Shown here: positions 7,559 through 13,887 of the stretch, piece by piece
Layout: every line of letters begins with the position of its first letter
How positions within the stretch are numbered: position 1 is the first letter of the stretch
DNA from: Pseudomonadota bacterium
GTDB taxonomy: Bacteria; Pseudomonadota; Gammaproteobacteria; Xanthomonadales; Marinicellaceae
DNA: 14,320 bases
Direction: 5' to 3'
Assembly (NCBI GenBank): GCA_008501575.1
Contig: QQUO01000187.1
Coordinates: 1 to 14,320 of the forward strand
Position numbers and translations under genes: made by a program
Notes under the pieces: generated by a model
The model's input: the letters and a program-made list of their open reading frames with translations, nothing else
Told to the model about the DNA's origin: nothing
Database searches by the model: none

Positions 7559-8974
7559 ATGAATAAAATTGTGATATTGATAATTTGGCTGGGCTATTCT
7601 ATTCCAGCTTGGGCTCAGCTAAAAGCATTTCCAGAAGCCCAAGGTTTTGGTGCTTATGCTTCAGGGGGCCGGGGTGGAGCGGTTATTAAAGTCACCAACC
7701 TCAATGCCACAGGTGCCGGGAGTTTACAGGCCGCCATGAATCAGCCGGGCCCGAGGATTATTGTTTTTGATGTGTCGGGGATTATTACCGGCGATATCAG
7801 CATTCCTCATGGCGATGTGACCCTGGCCGGGCAAACGGCTCCCGGGGCAGGCATCACCCTGGTTGGCCATCTTTATACGCCTTATAACCAGGACATCAGT
7901 AACATCATTATTCGTCATATTCGGGTTCGGCCACCCAATCCGGACGGACAATGGCCGTCCAGTCAGCATGACGCGATTCAGTTTTCAACCGCGAATCGCA
8001 TTATTCTGGATCATATTGATGCCTCCCATGGTGCTGATGAGACCATTGATTTCTGGGGTGGTGCTGCGCACATTACTTTGCAATATTCGCATCTGTCATT
8101 TCCCATCTATGACACCGCCAATGGTTGGACCCACAATAAAGGCATTATTAACCATCGTCCCTGTCTGGATAATGACAGCTGTAATTCCGGTTCCCGCACC
8201 GGTGGTTATATTTCCATTCTAAACAATGTCTTTACCCACGCCAGGAATAGAACACCAGCCTTATCGGTGGGACCGGCGGAAGTGATTAACAACATCACTT
8301 ATAACGGTCGCGAAGGATTTGTGCACCACAATATTGTGGCCGGTGAATTTAATATCATCGCCAACCAATACATTGAAGGTCCGAGTATTTCTCTGCTGCC
8401 GTTTTGGTTTGATCCGGAAAATAATGTCAGTCAGGTGCCAAGTGACTATTGGTTGCATGATAATTTAGTGGAAGATCCCGGTACTTACACAGGTGTGGTT
8501 AATAATCCGTGGACTGATGTTAACTTTACGAATGCTTATAATTTTTATTGTTGTGGTATCAATGCCAATCAATTTAACCAAACTACGGCCTTTGATTTTA
8601 CCATTTATAGTGGCTATGAAGCACCGCAAATCGGCCCAAGTGTGGGTCTTGAGGCCCGGTTATTGACAGCGATTGGTGCTTATCCGCATGACATTGTTGC
8701 GCAACAATCAATACAGGAATTACAGAGTCGAACCGGTTCCTGGCGTAATTATCGCCCAGCGGATTTAATGGCTGGATTAACACCGACACCGGCTTTATTG
8801 GATTCCGATAACGATGGCATGCCCGATTATTGGGAAATGCTTCATAACCTTAATCCAAACAACGGTAATGACCACACAAACATTATGCCCTCAGGTTACA
8901 CAGCCATTGAAGCATACATAAATGAGCTCGCCAGTGGTTTCACTGATGTTATCTTCAGCAATGGTTTTGATTAA
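7559..8974 (+). CDS. Secreted pectate-lyase-like right-handed beta-helix protein
   Basis: The 471-residue protein starts with a signal peptide (about 1-19, cleavage after AWA, mature start QLKAFPEAQGF). The body matches bacterial pectate lyases of the PL1/COG3866 type. It has FPEAQGFGAYASGGRGG at the mature N-terminus, then VTNLN..GAGSLQAA, IIVFDVSGII and an RILDHIDASHGADET-like calcium-site strand (D160, E161). Next comes an NNVFTHARNRTP segment (R229, R231) where the family's catalytic arginine usually lies. Residues 415-423 (DSDNDGMPD, then YWE) form a calcium-binding DxDxDG repeat seen at the C-termini of many such lyases. The protein ends in TDVIFSNGFD, a possible sorting tail. The ATG at 7559 is preferred over GTG at 7550 because it starts the signal peptide cleanly. 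It is probably an extracellular enzyme cutting pectin-like or algal polyuronides. The substrate is not determined, and the gene looks accessory among core genes. Confidence 0.85.
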   Translation: MNKIVILIIWLGYSIPAWAQLKAFPEAQGFGAYASGGRGGAVIKVTNLNATGAGSLQAAMNQPGPRIIVFDVSGIITGDISIPHGDVTLAGQTAPGAGITLVGHLYTPYNQDISNIIIRHIRVRPPNPDGQWPSSQHDAIQFSTANRIILDHIDASHGADETIDFWGGAAHITLQYSHLSFPIYDTANGWTHNKGIINHRPCLDNDSCNSGSRTGGYISILNNVFTHARNRTPALSVGPAEVINNITYNGREGFVHHNIVAGEFNIIANQYIEGPSISLLPFWFDPENNVSQVPSDYWLHDNLVEDPGTYTGVVNNPWTDVNFTNAYNFYCCGINANQFNQTTAFDFTIYSGYEAPQIGPSVGLEARLLTAIGAYPHDIVAQQSIQELQSRTGSWRNYRPADLMAGLTPTPALLDSDNDGMPDYWEMLHNLNPNNGNDHTNIMPSGYTAIEAYINELASGFTDVIFSNGFD

Positions 8975-8983
8975 TACTGGCCG

Positions 8984-9016
8984 GACTGTGCGCCCACAGT
9001 CAGCCAGGGGTGGCTG
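8984..9016 (+). repeat. Two back-to-back hairpins after the lyase gene
   Basis: GACTGTG (8984-8990) pairs perfectly with CACAGTC (8995-9001) around a CGCC loop. CAGCCA (9001-9006) pairs with TGGCTG (9011-9016) around GGGG. They share base 9001 and begin 10 nt after the lyase stop. There is no T-run after the second stem, only TAAATTT, so this is more likely a 3'-end stabilising structure or a weak terminator than a classic one. Confidence 0.45.
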
Positions 9017-9028
9017 TAAATTTGACCC

Positions 9029-9058
9029 TTGAATTTAAAGACAAAACACCCATATGCT
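9029..9058 (+). promoter_or_regulatory. Possible ppiB promoter
   Basis: TTGAAT (9029-9034), an 18-nt spacer and TATGCT (9053-9058) give a modest sigma70 match, with a predicted start near 9065, about 20 nt before the ppiB ATG. Each box matches the consensus at four of six positions, so this is tentative. Confidence 0.3.
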
Positions 9059-9083
9059 ATTTTTTACAATAAAGAATTTACCT

Positions 9084-9581
9084 ATGAGCATTCAAGCAAC
9101 CATCAAAACCAACAAAGGTGACATTAAACTTAATTTACACGCAGATAAAGCCCCCGTTACGGTGGCTAATTTTGTCAATTTGGCCCAAAAAGGCTTTTAT
9201 GATGATTTAAGTTTTCACCGCGTTATTAATGATTTTATGATTCAAGGCGGCTGTCCCATCGGCACCGGCACCGGTAATCCTGGTTATCGCTTTGAAGATG
9301 AAATTGATGCTGATTTAAGACACGATAAGCCCGGTATTTTATCGATGGCCAACGCCGGTCCCGGCACCAACGGCAGTCAGTTTTTCATCACCCATGTGGC
9401 CACCCCGTGGTTAGATGATAAGCACACCGTTTTTGGTGAAGTTCAATCAGACAGCGATATGGATGTTGTGAATCAAATTGCCGGCGAAGATGACATTAAA
9501 ACCATCGAGATCAGTGGTGATGTGGCTGCTTTATTGGCCGATCAGGCTGACCGTGTTAAAGAATGGAATCAACACCTATAA
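9084..9581 (+). CDS. ppiB: Cytoplasmic peptidyl-prolyl cis-trans isomerase B (cyclophilin)
   Basis: At 165 residues it is nearly identical in length to E. coli PpiB (164). It catalyses cis-trans isomerisation of X-Pro bonds and has no signal peptide, so it acts in the cytoplasm. Cyclophilin motifs appear in order: FHRVI with catalytic R46, MIQGGCP at 52-58, SMANAGPGTNGSQFFIT at 87-103 and LDDKHTVFGEV at 110-120. The usual tryptophan of the cyclosporin site is replaced by leucine (L110), and bacterial PpiB often lacks it. The ATG at 9084 is chosen over the longer frame from 9054, because the family begins directly with a short M-hydrophobic strand (MSIQATIKTNKGDIKL). It is followed by a terminator and lies convergent to the DUF2937-like gene. 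Confidence 0.96.
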   Translation: MSIQATIKTNKGDIKLNLHADKAPVTVANFVNLAQKGFYDDLSFHRVINDFMIQGGCPIGTGTGNPGYRFEDEIDADLRHDKPGILSMANAGPGTNGSQFFITHVATPWLDDKHTVFGEVQSDSDMDVVNQIAGEDDIKTIEISGDVAALLADQADRVKEWNQHL

Positions 9582-9598
9582 TCATTGCATAAAGTCAG

Positions 9599-9648
9599 CA
9601 ACCACCCGATTAATTCGATTAAGTGTGTATGGTCGGGTGGTTGTTTTT
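9599..9648 (+). terminator. ppiB terminator, overlapping the end of the opposite gene
   Basis: An 11-bp perfect stem, CAACCACCCGA (9599-9609) with TCGGGTGGTTG (9633-9643), is followed by T5 (9644-9648). The 23-nt loop holds a small TTAA/TTAA sub-hairpin. The terminator starts 17 nt after the ppiB stop. The facing gene ends at 9619, so its last ten codons lie within the right part of this structure. No T-run follows in the other direction, so it is directional for ppiB. Confidence 0.85.
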
Positions 9649-10152
9649 AAAGGTTGGGGATTTTTTCCTCATAACCACACTTGGTAATTTGACCAAACCG
9701 TTAAACACTAAGCTAAACAGCAGGCCGCCCAGCAAACCATAGAGCCAGGACCAGATATTAATCGGCATTCCGGGGGTGAAATTCTTGGCGGTGCCTTGCA
9801 CTAAATCAACCCGAAAGTGGGTGATGAAATAGGGGATGGTGTACCACAGGGGTTTGCTTTCATATATCTCGGCTTCCTGCGCCAGATCATCACTGTGCCG
9901 AATAAAGGCATCAATCTGGTGGGCAGAATCGGCAATCACCGGATCCGCATTGGCACGTAATCGGGCAATATAAGCCGCTAAATCACCTTTAAAATGTTTG
10001 TCTGCCAAAACTTGATACTCGGCGATTTGTGCCTGTTGCGAGGCCACATAACCACCGATACGTTGGGTGTATTGATCGATAAATTGAGGCAATTGTAAAA
10101 ATACAATGACGCCGATGGCAAAGACAATCTTATCGAGGAGGTTTTTGATCAT
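9619..10152 (-). CDS. DUF2937-like inner-membrane protein
   Basis: This 177-residue protein of unknown function resembles the DUF2937 family by its opening (LLDKIVFAIGVIVFLQLPQFIDQYTQRIGG), its central charged helical stretch (about 35-105, with HFKGDLAAYIARLRANADP) and the NFTPGMPINIW motif before the second membrane segment. Two hydrophobic segments are visible, at about 5-22 and 131-152, with a helical, probably extracytoplasmic loop between them. The tail is basic and polar (RKKSPTFKNNHPTIHT), and its last ten codons fall in the ppiB terminator, so the C-terminus may be a lineage-specific extension. It lies downstream of gcvPA but is separated by a strong terminator, so it is probably transcribed on its own. 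No Shine-Dalgarno sequence is seen before the ATG. No biochemical role is known to me. Confidence 0.72.
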   Translation of the reverse strand: MIKNLLDKIVFAIGVIVFLQLPQFIDQYTQRIGGYVASQQAQIAEYQVLADKHFKGDLAAYIARLRANADPVIADSAHQIDAFIRHSDDLAQEAEIYESKPLWYTIPYFITHFRVDLVQGTAKNFTPGMPINIWSWLYGLLGGLLFSLVFNGLVKLPSVVMRKKSPTFKNNHPTIHT

Positions 10153-10158
10153 GCAATC

Positions 10159-10164
10159 ATTATA
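10159..10164 (-). promoter_or_regulatory. Perfect -10 box immediately before the DUF2937-like start
   Basis: On the minus strand TATAAT (10164-10159) ends six bases before the ATG at 10152, which would give a nearly or fully leaderless transcript. No good -35 is seen, because that position falls in the gcvPA terminator. Tentative. Confidence 0.25.
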
Positions 10165-10173
10165 ACAGGCTTA

Positions 10174-10205
10174 AAAAAAAGCCGGCACTGTGGCCGGCTT
10201 TTTTT
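10174..10205 (-). terminator. Intrinsic terminator of the gcvT-gcvH-gcvPA operon
   Basis: GCCGGC (10181-10186) and GCCGGC (10193-10198) form a self-complementary stem around a 6-nt loop, extended by A7 (10174-10180) pairing with T7 (10199-10205). On the minus strand the A-tract side reads as an eight-T run. It lies 25 nt past the gcvPA stop and before the DUF2937-like gene. The same symmetry could also stop plus-strand transcription. Confidence 0.93.
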
Positions 10206-10229
10206 ATGATTTCACAATTGAAATACCGC

Positions 10230-11585
10230 TTACAGGCAAGCACTGAGCGCATCGACAAAGGCATCCATATCAGCTTCTGTTTTGGTTTCAGTGACACACA
10301 GTAAGATCGCTTGGCCCAATTGAGGAAAATCCTCTGATAAATCAACACCGGCCACGATATTTTGTGCAGCCATGTCGTCAATAATGTCTTTCGCTGAGCG
10401 TGGCACGGAGATTACAAATTCATGAAAGCCACTGCCATCGAAGAGCACATCCACACCCTTAAGCCGGGCCAGTTTTTGTTTAAAGGTGGCGGCATTGTTA
10501 ATACAATGTGCGGCCACATTGCGCAGACCATTGGAGCCTAATAAGGCCATATAAATGGTGGAAGCGGTTACCATCAGACCTTGGTTGGTGCAAATGTTGG
10601 AGGTGGCTTTGGCGCGCCTGATATGTTGTTCCCGAGCCTGATAAGTCAGGGCAAATCCCGGTTTATCGTCAAGGTCAGTGGTCATGCCAACAATACGGCC
10701 GGGCATTTGTCGGACAAAATCCTGTTTACAGGTAAGAAAACCGTAATAGGGACCACCTGATGACAAAGGAACGCCCAAAGACTGACCTTCACCACAACAT
10801 ATATCAACACCATTATTACCCCATTGCCCCGGTGCAGTTAATAAAGCCAGACTGATGGGATTAACAACGGCAATGGCCAGGGCATTTTGCTGATGGGCCC
10901 AATCTGTCAGGGCATGGACATTTTCATATAAGCCAAAATAGTTGGGCTGAGGGATGACCAAGGCAGTGATGTCCTGGCCTTCAAACTGGCGTAAAGCCTG
11001 TTCGTTTAGACAACCTGAATGTGGGTCAAAATCCACCGCAATAAGTTTAATGTCCTGGTTTTTGACGATATTTTCTGCCACCCGCAGGTACACCGGATTC
11101 AGTGTTTTCGGCAATAATATGGTTTTGGATTTACTTTTCCGGTTTGCCCTGACCGCCATCAATATGGATTCTGCCAAAGCCGATGCGCCATCATACATGG
11201 AGGCGTTAGAGACATCCAAACCGGTCATGTGGGCAATCATACTTTGGTATTCGTAAATAACCTGTAATGTACCCTGGGACACTTCCGCTTGATACGGGGT
11301 GTAAGACGTATAAAACTCGCCGCGGGTGGCGACTTGCCAAACCGCTGCCGGTATGTGATGTTCATAAGCACCGGCTCCGGCATAACAAGCCGGGGTGCCG
11401 TCTTTTTTTGCCAGTTCGGTGACTTTTTTAACCACCGCCATTTCCGGCATGCTGTCGTCTAATTGATCAAGTTTAGATGACCATAAATTTTTGGGGATTT
11501 CATCAAATAACTCGTCAATATTGGCCACACCAATGGTGTCCAACATGGATTTAATGTCATCCGTTGTGTGGGGTATAAAAGGCAT
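10230..11585 (-). CDS. gcvPA: Glycine dehydrogenase (decarboxylating) subunit 1 (P-protein alpha)
   Basis: This 451-residue protein is the N-terminal-half subunit of the split P protein of the glycine cleavage system, usually 440-450 residues. With GcvPB it decarboxylates glycine and passes the aminomethyl group to lipoyl-GcvH. Family blocks are MPFIPHTTDDIKSML at the start, CYAGAGAYEHHIPAAV (67-82), FYTSYTPYQAEVSQGTLQ (91-108) and MYDGASALAES (130-140). The PLP-binding lysine belongs to GcvPB, so this subunit is not active alone. It starts 8 nt after the gcvH stop with a modest GAAGAG ribosome site. Unusually, gcvPB does not follow: a terminator closes the operon, so the partner must be encoded elsewhere. 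Length and ends look normal, not like a truncated full-length GcvP (about 950 residues). Confidence 0.95.
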   Translation of the reverse strand: MPFIPHTTDDIKSMLDTIGVANIDELFDEIPKNLWSSKLDQLDDSMPEMAVVKKVTELAKKDGTPACYAGAGAYEHHIPAAVWQVATRGEFYTSYTPYQAEVSQGTLQVIYEYQSMIAHMTGLDVSNASMYDGASALAESILMAVRANRKSKSKTILLPKTLNPVYLRVAENIVKNQDIKLIAVDFDPHSGCLNEQALRQFEGQDITALVIPQPNYFGLYENVHALTDWAHQQNALAIAVVNPISLALLTAPGQWGNNGVDICCGEGQSLGVPLSSGGPYYGFLTCKQDFVRQMPGRIVGMTTDLDDKPGFALTYQAREQHIRRAKATSNICTNQGLMVTASTIYMALLGSNGLRNVAAHCINNAATFKQKLARLKGVDVLFDGSGFHEFVISVPRSAKDIIDDMAAQNIVAGVDLSEDFPQLGQAILLCVTETKTEADMDAFVDALSACL

Positions 11586-11593
11586 GGTATCAG

Positions 11594-11986
11594 TTACTCT
11601 TCGTCTTCGATGCTGTTGCGATAATCTTCAGCACTTAATAAGCTGTCCAATTCACTGTCATCGGCGATTTCGATAACAAAAATCCAACCATCATCGTAAG
11701 GGGATTCATTGATTAATTCCGGGCTGTCTTCTAAAGCCAGATTGACCTCGACAATGGTGCCACTCAATGGGGCAAATAAGTCTGAAGCAGTTTTAACTGA
11801 TTCAACCACGCCACATTCATCTTCCTGGGCATAGGCTTCATCGTTTTCAGGCAATTCCACAAAGACAATATCACCCAATTGCTCTTGTGCAAACTCTGTG
11901 ATACCGACACGGTAAAGCCCGTTTTCGATTTCTTCCAGCCATTCGTGACTGGCTGTGTAAGATAGGTTATCAGGTACATAACTCAT
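11594..11986 (-). CDS. gcvH: Glycine cleavage system H protein
   Basis: This 130-residue lipoyl carrier shuttles the aminomethyl group from the P protein to the T protein and is then reoxidised by lipoamide dehydrogenase. The lipoylated lysine is K65 in VVESVKTASDLFAPLSG, and the family start (YTASHEWLE) and the C-terminal acidic region (LDSLLSAEDYRNSIEDEE) are intact. A clear ribosome site AGAGGA lies eight bases before the ATG. Only four bases separate it from the gcvT stop and eight from the gcvPA start, so all three genes are surely one transcript. Confidence 0.97.
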   Translation of the reverse strand: MSYVPDNLSYTASHEWLEEIENGLYRVGITEFAQEQLGDIVFVELPENDEAYAQEDECGVVESVKTASDLFAPLSGTIVEVNLALEDSPELINESPYDDGWIFVIEIADDSELDSLLSAEDYRNSIEDEE

Positions 11987-11990
11987 GGTT

Positions 11991-13061
11991 TTATTCCTCT
12001 AATAATGATTGACCGTTTCTAACAAAGGGTGGTTTAACAACACCACAGGGTAATTGTTTGTTACGAATCTGTACAAAAAGTGATTGATTCATATTGTCTT
12101 TCGGGATTCGGGCAAATGCAATGGCTTTTTCGGTGGTTGGTGAATAGCCGCCACTGGTGATGATTCCGATTTCACCGTTGTCATCACAGACGATCTGACC
12201 ATGTCTTAAAACACCTCGACCTTCCAGAACCAGTCCAACAAGTTTTTGTTCGGCACCGTTTTGTCGCTGTTCAGCGATGACCGGTCCACCGATAAAGTCA
12301 TGATCTTTTTTACGGACTGACCAGGCCAGGCCACAATTGATGGGTGAGATGTTCTCGTCCATATCCTGGCCGTACAAATGCAAACCGGCTTCTAAGCGTA
12401 ATGTGTCACGGGCACCTAAGCCACAGGGGGTGACATCAGCTTTGATTAATTGTTGCCACAAGGCAGGGGCGTCTTTAGCCGGCAACACCACTTCAAAGCC
12501 GTCTTCACCGGTGTAGCCGGTGCGGCCAATGAAAAGTGCATTATCCTGGAGCGCATAGAATTTTTTCAAGCTTGCTAAATCGGTGCTGAGCAATGATTGT
12601 AAGCGCTGTTCAGCCCGGGGACCTTGCAAGGCTAAAATGGCTAAGTCAGTTTGTTCTTGAATGCGGACTTTGAAATTTTGTGCTTGCTGATTAAGCCATG
12701 CCATGTCCTTATCGCGGGTGGCTGCATTAGAAATTATGCGGTATTGATGGTCCGCTTGTTTATAAACAATTAAGTCATCGATAACACCACCATCGGGGTT
12801 GAGCATGGTGCTGTAGAGTGCCTGGTTGATGTTAATTTTGGTGATGTCACCGGCCAATAAGCGGTATAAAAATGCGGTGGCATCATCTCCTTGGACATCG
12901 ATAATGGTCATGTGCGAGACATCAAACATACCGCAGTCGTTCCTGACCGCGTGGTGCTCTTCAATTTGAGAACCATAATTTATGGGCATCTGCCAACCGC
13001 CAAAATCAACCATTTTAGCACCGGCGTCTAAGTGCATTTGATACAAAATTGTTTTATTCAT
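11991..13061 (-). CDS. gcvT: Glycine cleavage system aminomethyltransferase (T protein)
   Basis: This 356-residue protein transfers the one-carbon unit from aminomethyl-lipoyl GcvH to tetrahydrofolate, releasing ammonia and forming methylene-tetrahydrofolate. Motifs include VDFGGWQMPINYGSQIEEHHAVR (18-40), GMFDVSHM (44-51), LNPDGGVIDDLIVY (87-100, with D96 matching the folate-site aspartate), RTGYTGEDGFEV, LGARDTLRLEAG and the C-terminal barrel with EIGIITSGGYSPT. The ATG at 13061 is chosen because the protein then begins MNKTILYQMHLDAGAKM, as in the family. A TTG 33 nt further upstream would add an unlikely leader of 11 residues. It is the first gene of the gcvT-H-PA operon and is divergent from the adenosyltransferase gene across 136 nt. 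Confidence 0.96.
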   Translation of the reverse strand: MNKTILYQMHLDAGAKMVDFGGWQMPINYGSQIEEHHAVRNDCGMFDVSHMTIIDVQGDDATAFLYRLLAGDITKININQALYSTMLNPDGGVIDDLIVYKQADHQYRIISNAATRDKDMAWLNQQAQNFKVRIQEQTDLAILALQGPRAEQRLQSLLSTDLASLKKFYALQDNALFIGRTGYTGEDGFEVVLPAKDAPALWQQLIKADVTPCGLGARDTLRLEAGLHLYGQDMDENISPINCGLAWSVRKKDHDFIGGPVIAEQRQNGAEQKLVGLVLEGRGVLRHGQIVCDDNGEIGIITSGGYSPTTEKAIAFARIPKDNMNQSLFVQIRNKQLPCGVVKPPFVRNGQSLLEE

Positions 13062-13129
13062 TGTATTAAGTAGAGACCTTATGAAAGTATTCAATAAGAT
13101 CTATGATTAATGTTTAAGACTCTCAATAT

Positions 13130-13160
13130 TTGATTGCAAAAATTCCAATCGAACTATACT
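13130..13160 (+). promoter_or_regulatory. Probable promoter of the cobalamin adenosyltransferase gene
   Basis: TATACT (13155-13160) is one base from the ideal -10. Possible -35 boxes are TTGATT (13130-13135, 19-nt spacer) or TTGCAA (13134-13139, 15-nt spacer), neither with ideal spacing. The start would be near 13167, giving a leader of about 31 nt. The gcvT promoter must share this 136-nt gap on the other strand, but I cannot place it firmly. Confidence 0.45.
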
Positions 13161-13197
13161 CTAAAGCCCTTATTCACTGCAACCAAAGTTTAACATA

Positions 13198-13722
13198 ATG
13201 ACAAGAATTTATACCCGTAGTGGTGATACCGGTGAAACCGGTTTGGCCAATGGCAGTCGCATCGCAAAACAAGATCAGTTGCTTGAGGCCATCGGTGATA
13301 TTGATGAACTCAATGCCCATATCGGACTTATTCGGGCCGCCAAGCCGGATGCCATAGTAGACAGGCAATTGGCGACCATTCAACATCAGCTGTTTGATAT
13401 CGGCGCGCAAGTGGCACAATATAAAGACAATCCAATTGATTCTCAGCATGTGCTGCAACTGGAACAATGGATCGATCTCCATCAACAAGCGCTGCCCTCG
13501 ATAAAGCAATTTATCCTGCCGGCCGGGAATCATATTGCAAGTCAGGTGCATTTAGCGCGCAGTATTTGTCGGCGCGCAGAGCGGCATGTGTGGCTGGCAG
13601 CAAAGCACCACCACATTGAAACGGAGGTGATGCAATATTTAAACCGGTTTTCAGATTATCTGTTTGTATTGGCACGCTTATTAAATAAGGATCATGAGGT
13701 TTTCTGGCAACCGGGGGCATAA
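13198..13722 (+). CDS. pduO: PduO-type ATP:cob(I)alamin adenosyltransferase
   Basis: This 174-residue enzyme makes adenosylcobalamin (coenzyme B12) from cob(I)alamin and ATP, in synthesis or salvage. Its motifs are TRSGDTGETGL (6-16, ATP-binding N-terminus), GDIDELNAHIG (33-43), FILPAG (105-110), ARSICRRAER (120-129, with R121, R126 and E128 of the active site) and YLNRFSDYLFVLAR (147-160). The length fits the stand-alone, all-helical PduO/MMAB family and not CobA or EutT. No other cobalamin genes are nearby, so it serves B12 enzymes encoded elsewhere. It has a plausible own promoter and is divergent from gcvT. The symbol names the family, and there is no sign of a propanediol operon. Confidence 0.94.
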   Translation: MTRIYTRSGDTGETGLANGSRIAKQDQLLEAIGDIDELNAHIGLIRAAKPDAIVDRQLATIQHQLFDIGAQVAQYKDNPIDSQHVLQLEQWIDLHQQALPSIKQFILPAGNHIASQVHLARSICRRAERHVWLAAKHHHIETEVMQYLNRFSDYLFVLARLLNKDHEVFWQPGA

Positions 13723-13846
13723 CACGGTGGCGGCTGTGTTTGCTTGTTTGGCTGCTTTAAAATGATGATATCGGGCAAAAATGTGACTCTGTTATGATTT
13801 TTACCCGTTAAAACAAAGATTTATGTGGATTAGGCAATGAGTGTGA

Positions 13847-13852
13847 TAAAAT
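13847..13852 (+). promoter_or_regulatory. Possible extended -10 promoter of the outer-membrane protein gene
   Basis: TGATAAAAT (13844-13852) matches an extended -10 (TGn then TAAAAT). The predicted start near 13859 leaves a leader of about 29 nt. No strong -35 is present upstream, which an extended -10 can tolerate. Confidence 0.35.
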
Positions 13853-13887
13853 TTGTGCTTTCAATTCTAAAGCGAGAGGAATCGTCT

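Noticed and set aside
9054..9083. Longer PpiB with N-terminal MLFFTIKNLP
   Set aside because: It overlaps the likely promoter -10, is not a signal peptide, and the family begins at the ATG at 9084.
13062..13094. Longer GcvT from a TTG at 13094
   Set aside because: Family proteins start at the equivalent of the ATG at 13061, and the extra leader has no ribosome site.
13062..13197. Glycine riboswitch upstream of gcvT
   Set aside because: Glycine-cleavage operons often carry one, but the 136-nt divergent gap lacks the conserved aptamer core, and the AT-rich sequence near gcvT folds into nothing recognisable.
13721..13740. Terminator after the adenosyltransferase gene
   Set aside because: AACAC/GTGTT gives only a 5-bp weak stem with a 10-nt loop and a broken T-run. 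Read-through into the next gene is possible.
13782..13797. CRP-like site before the outer-membrane protein gene
   Set aside because: TGTGA-N6-TATGA has only one good half-site: the second half matches TCACA at two of five positions.
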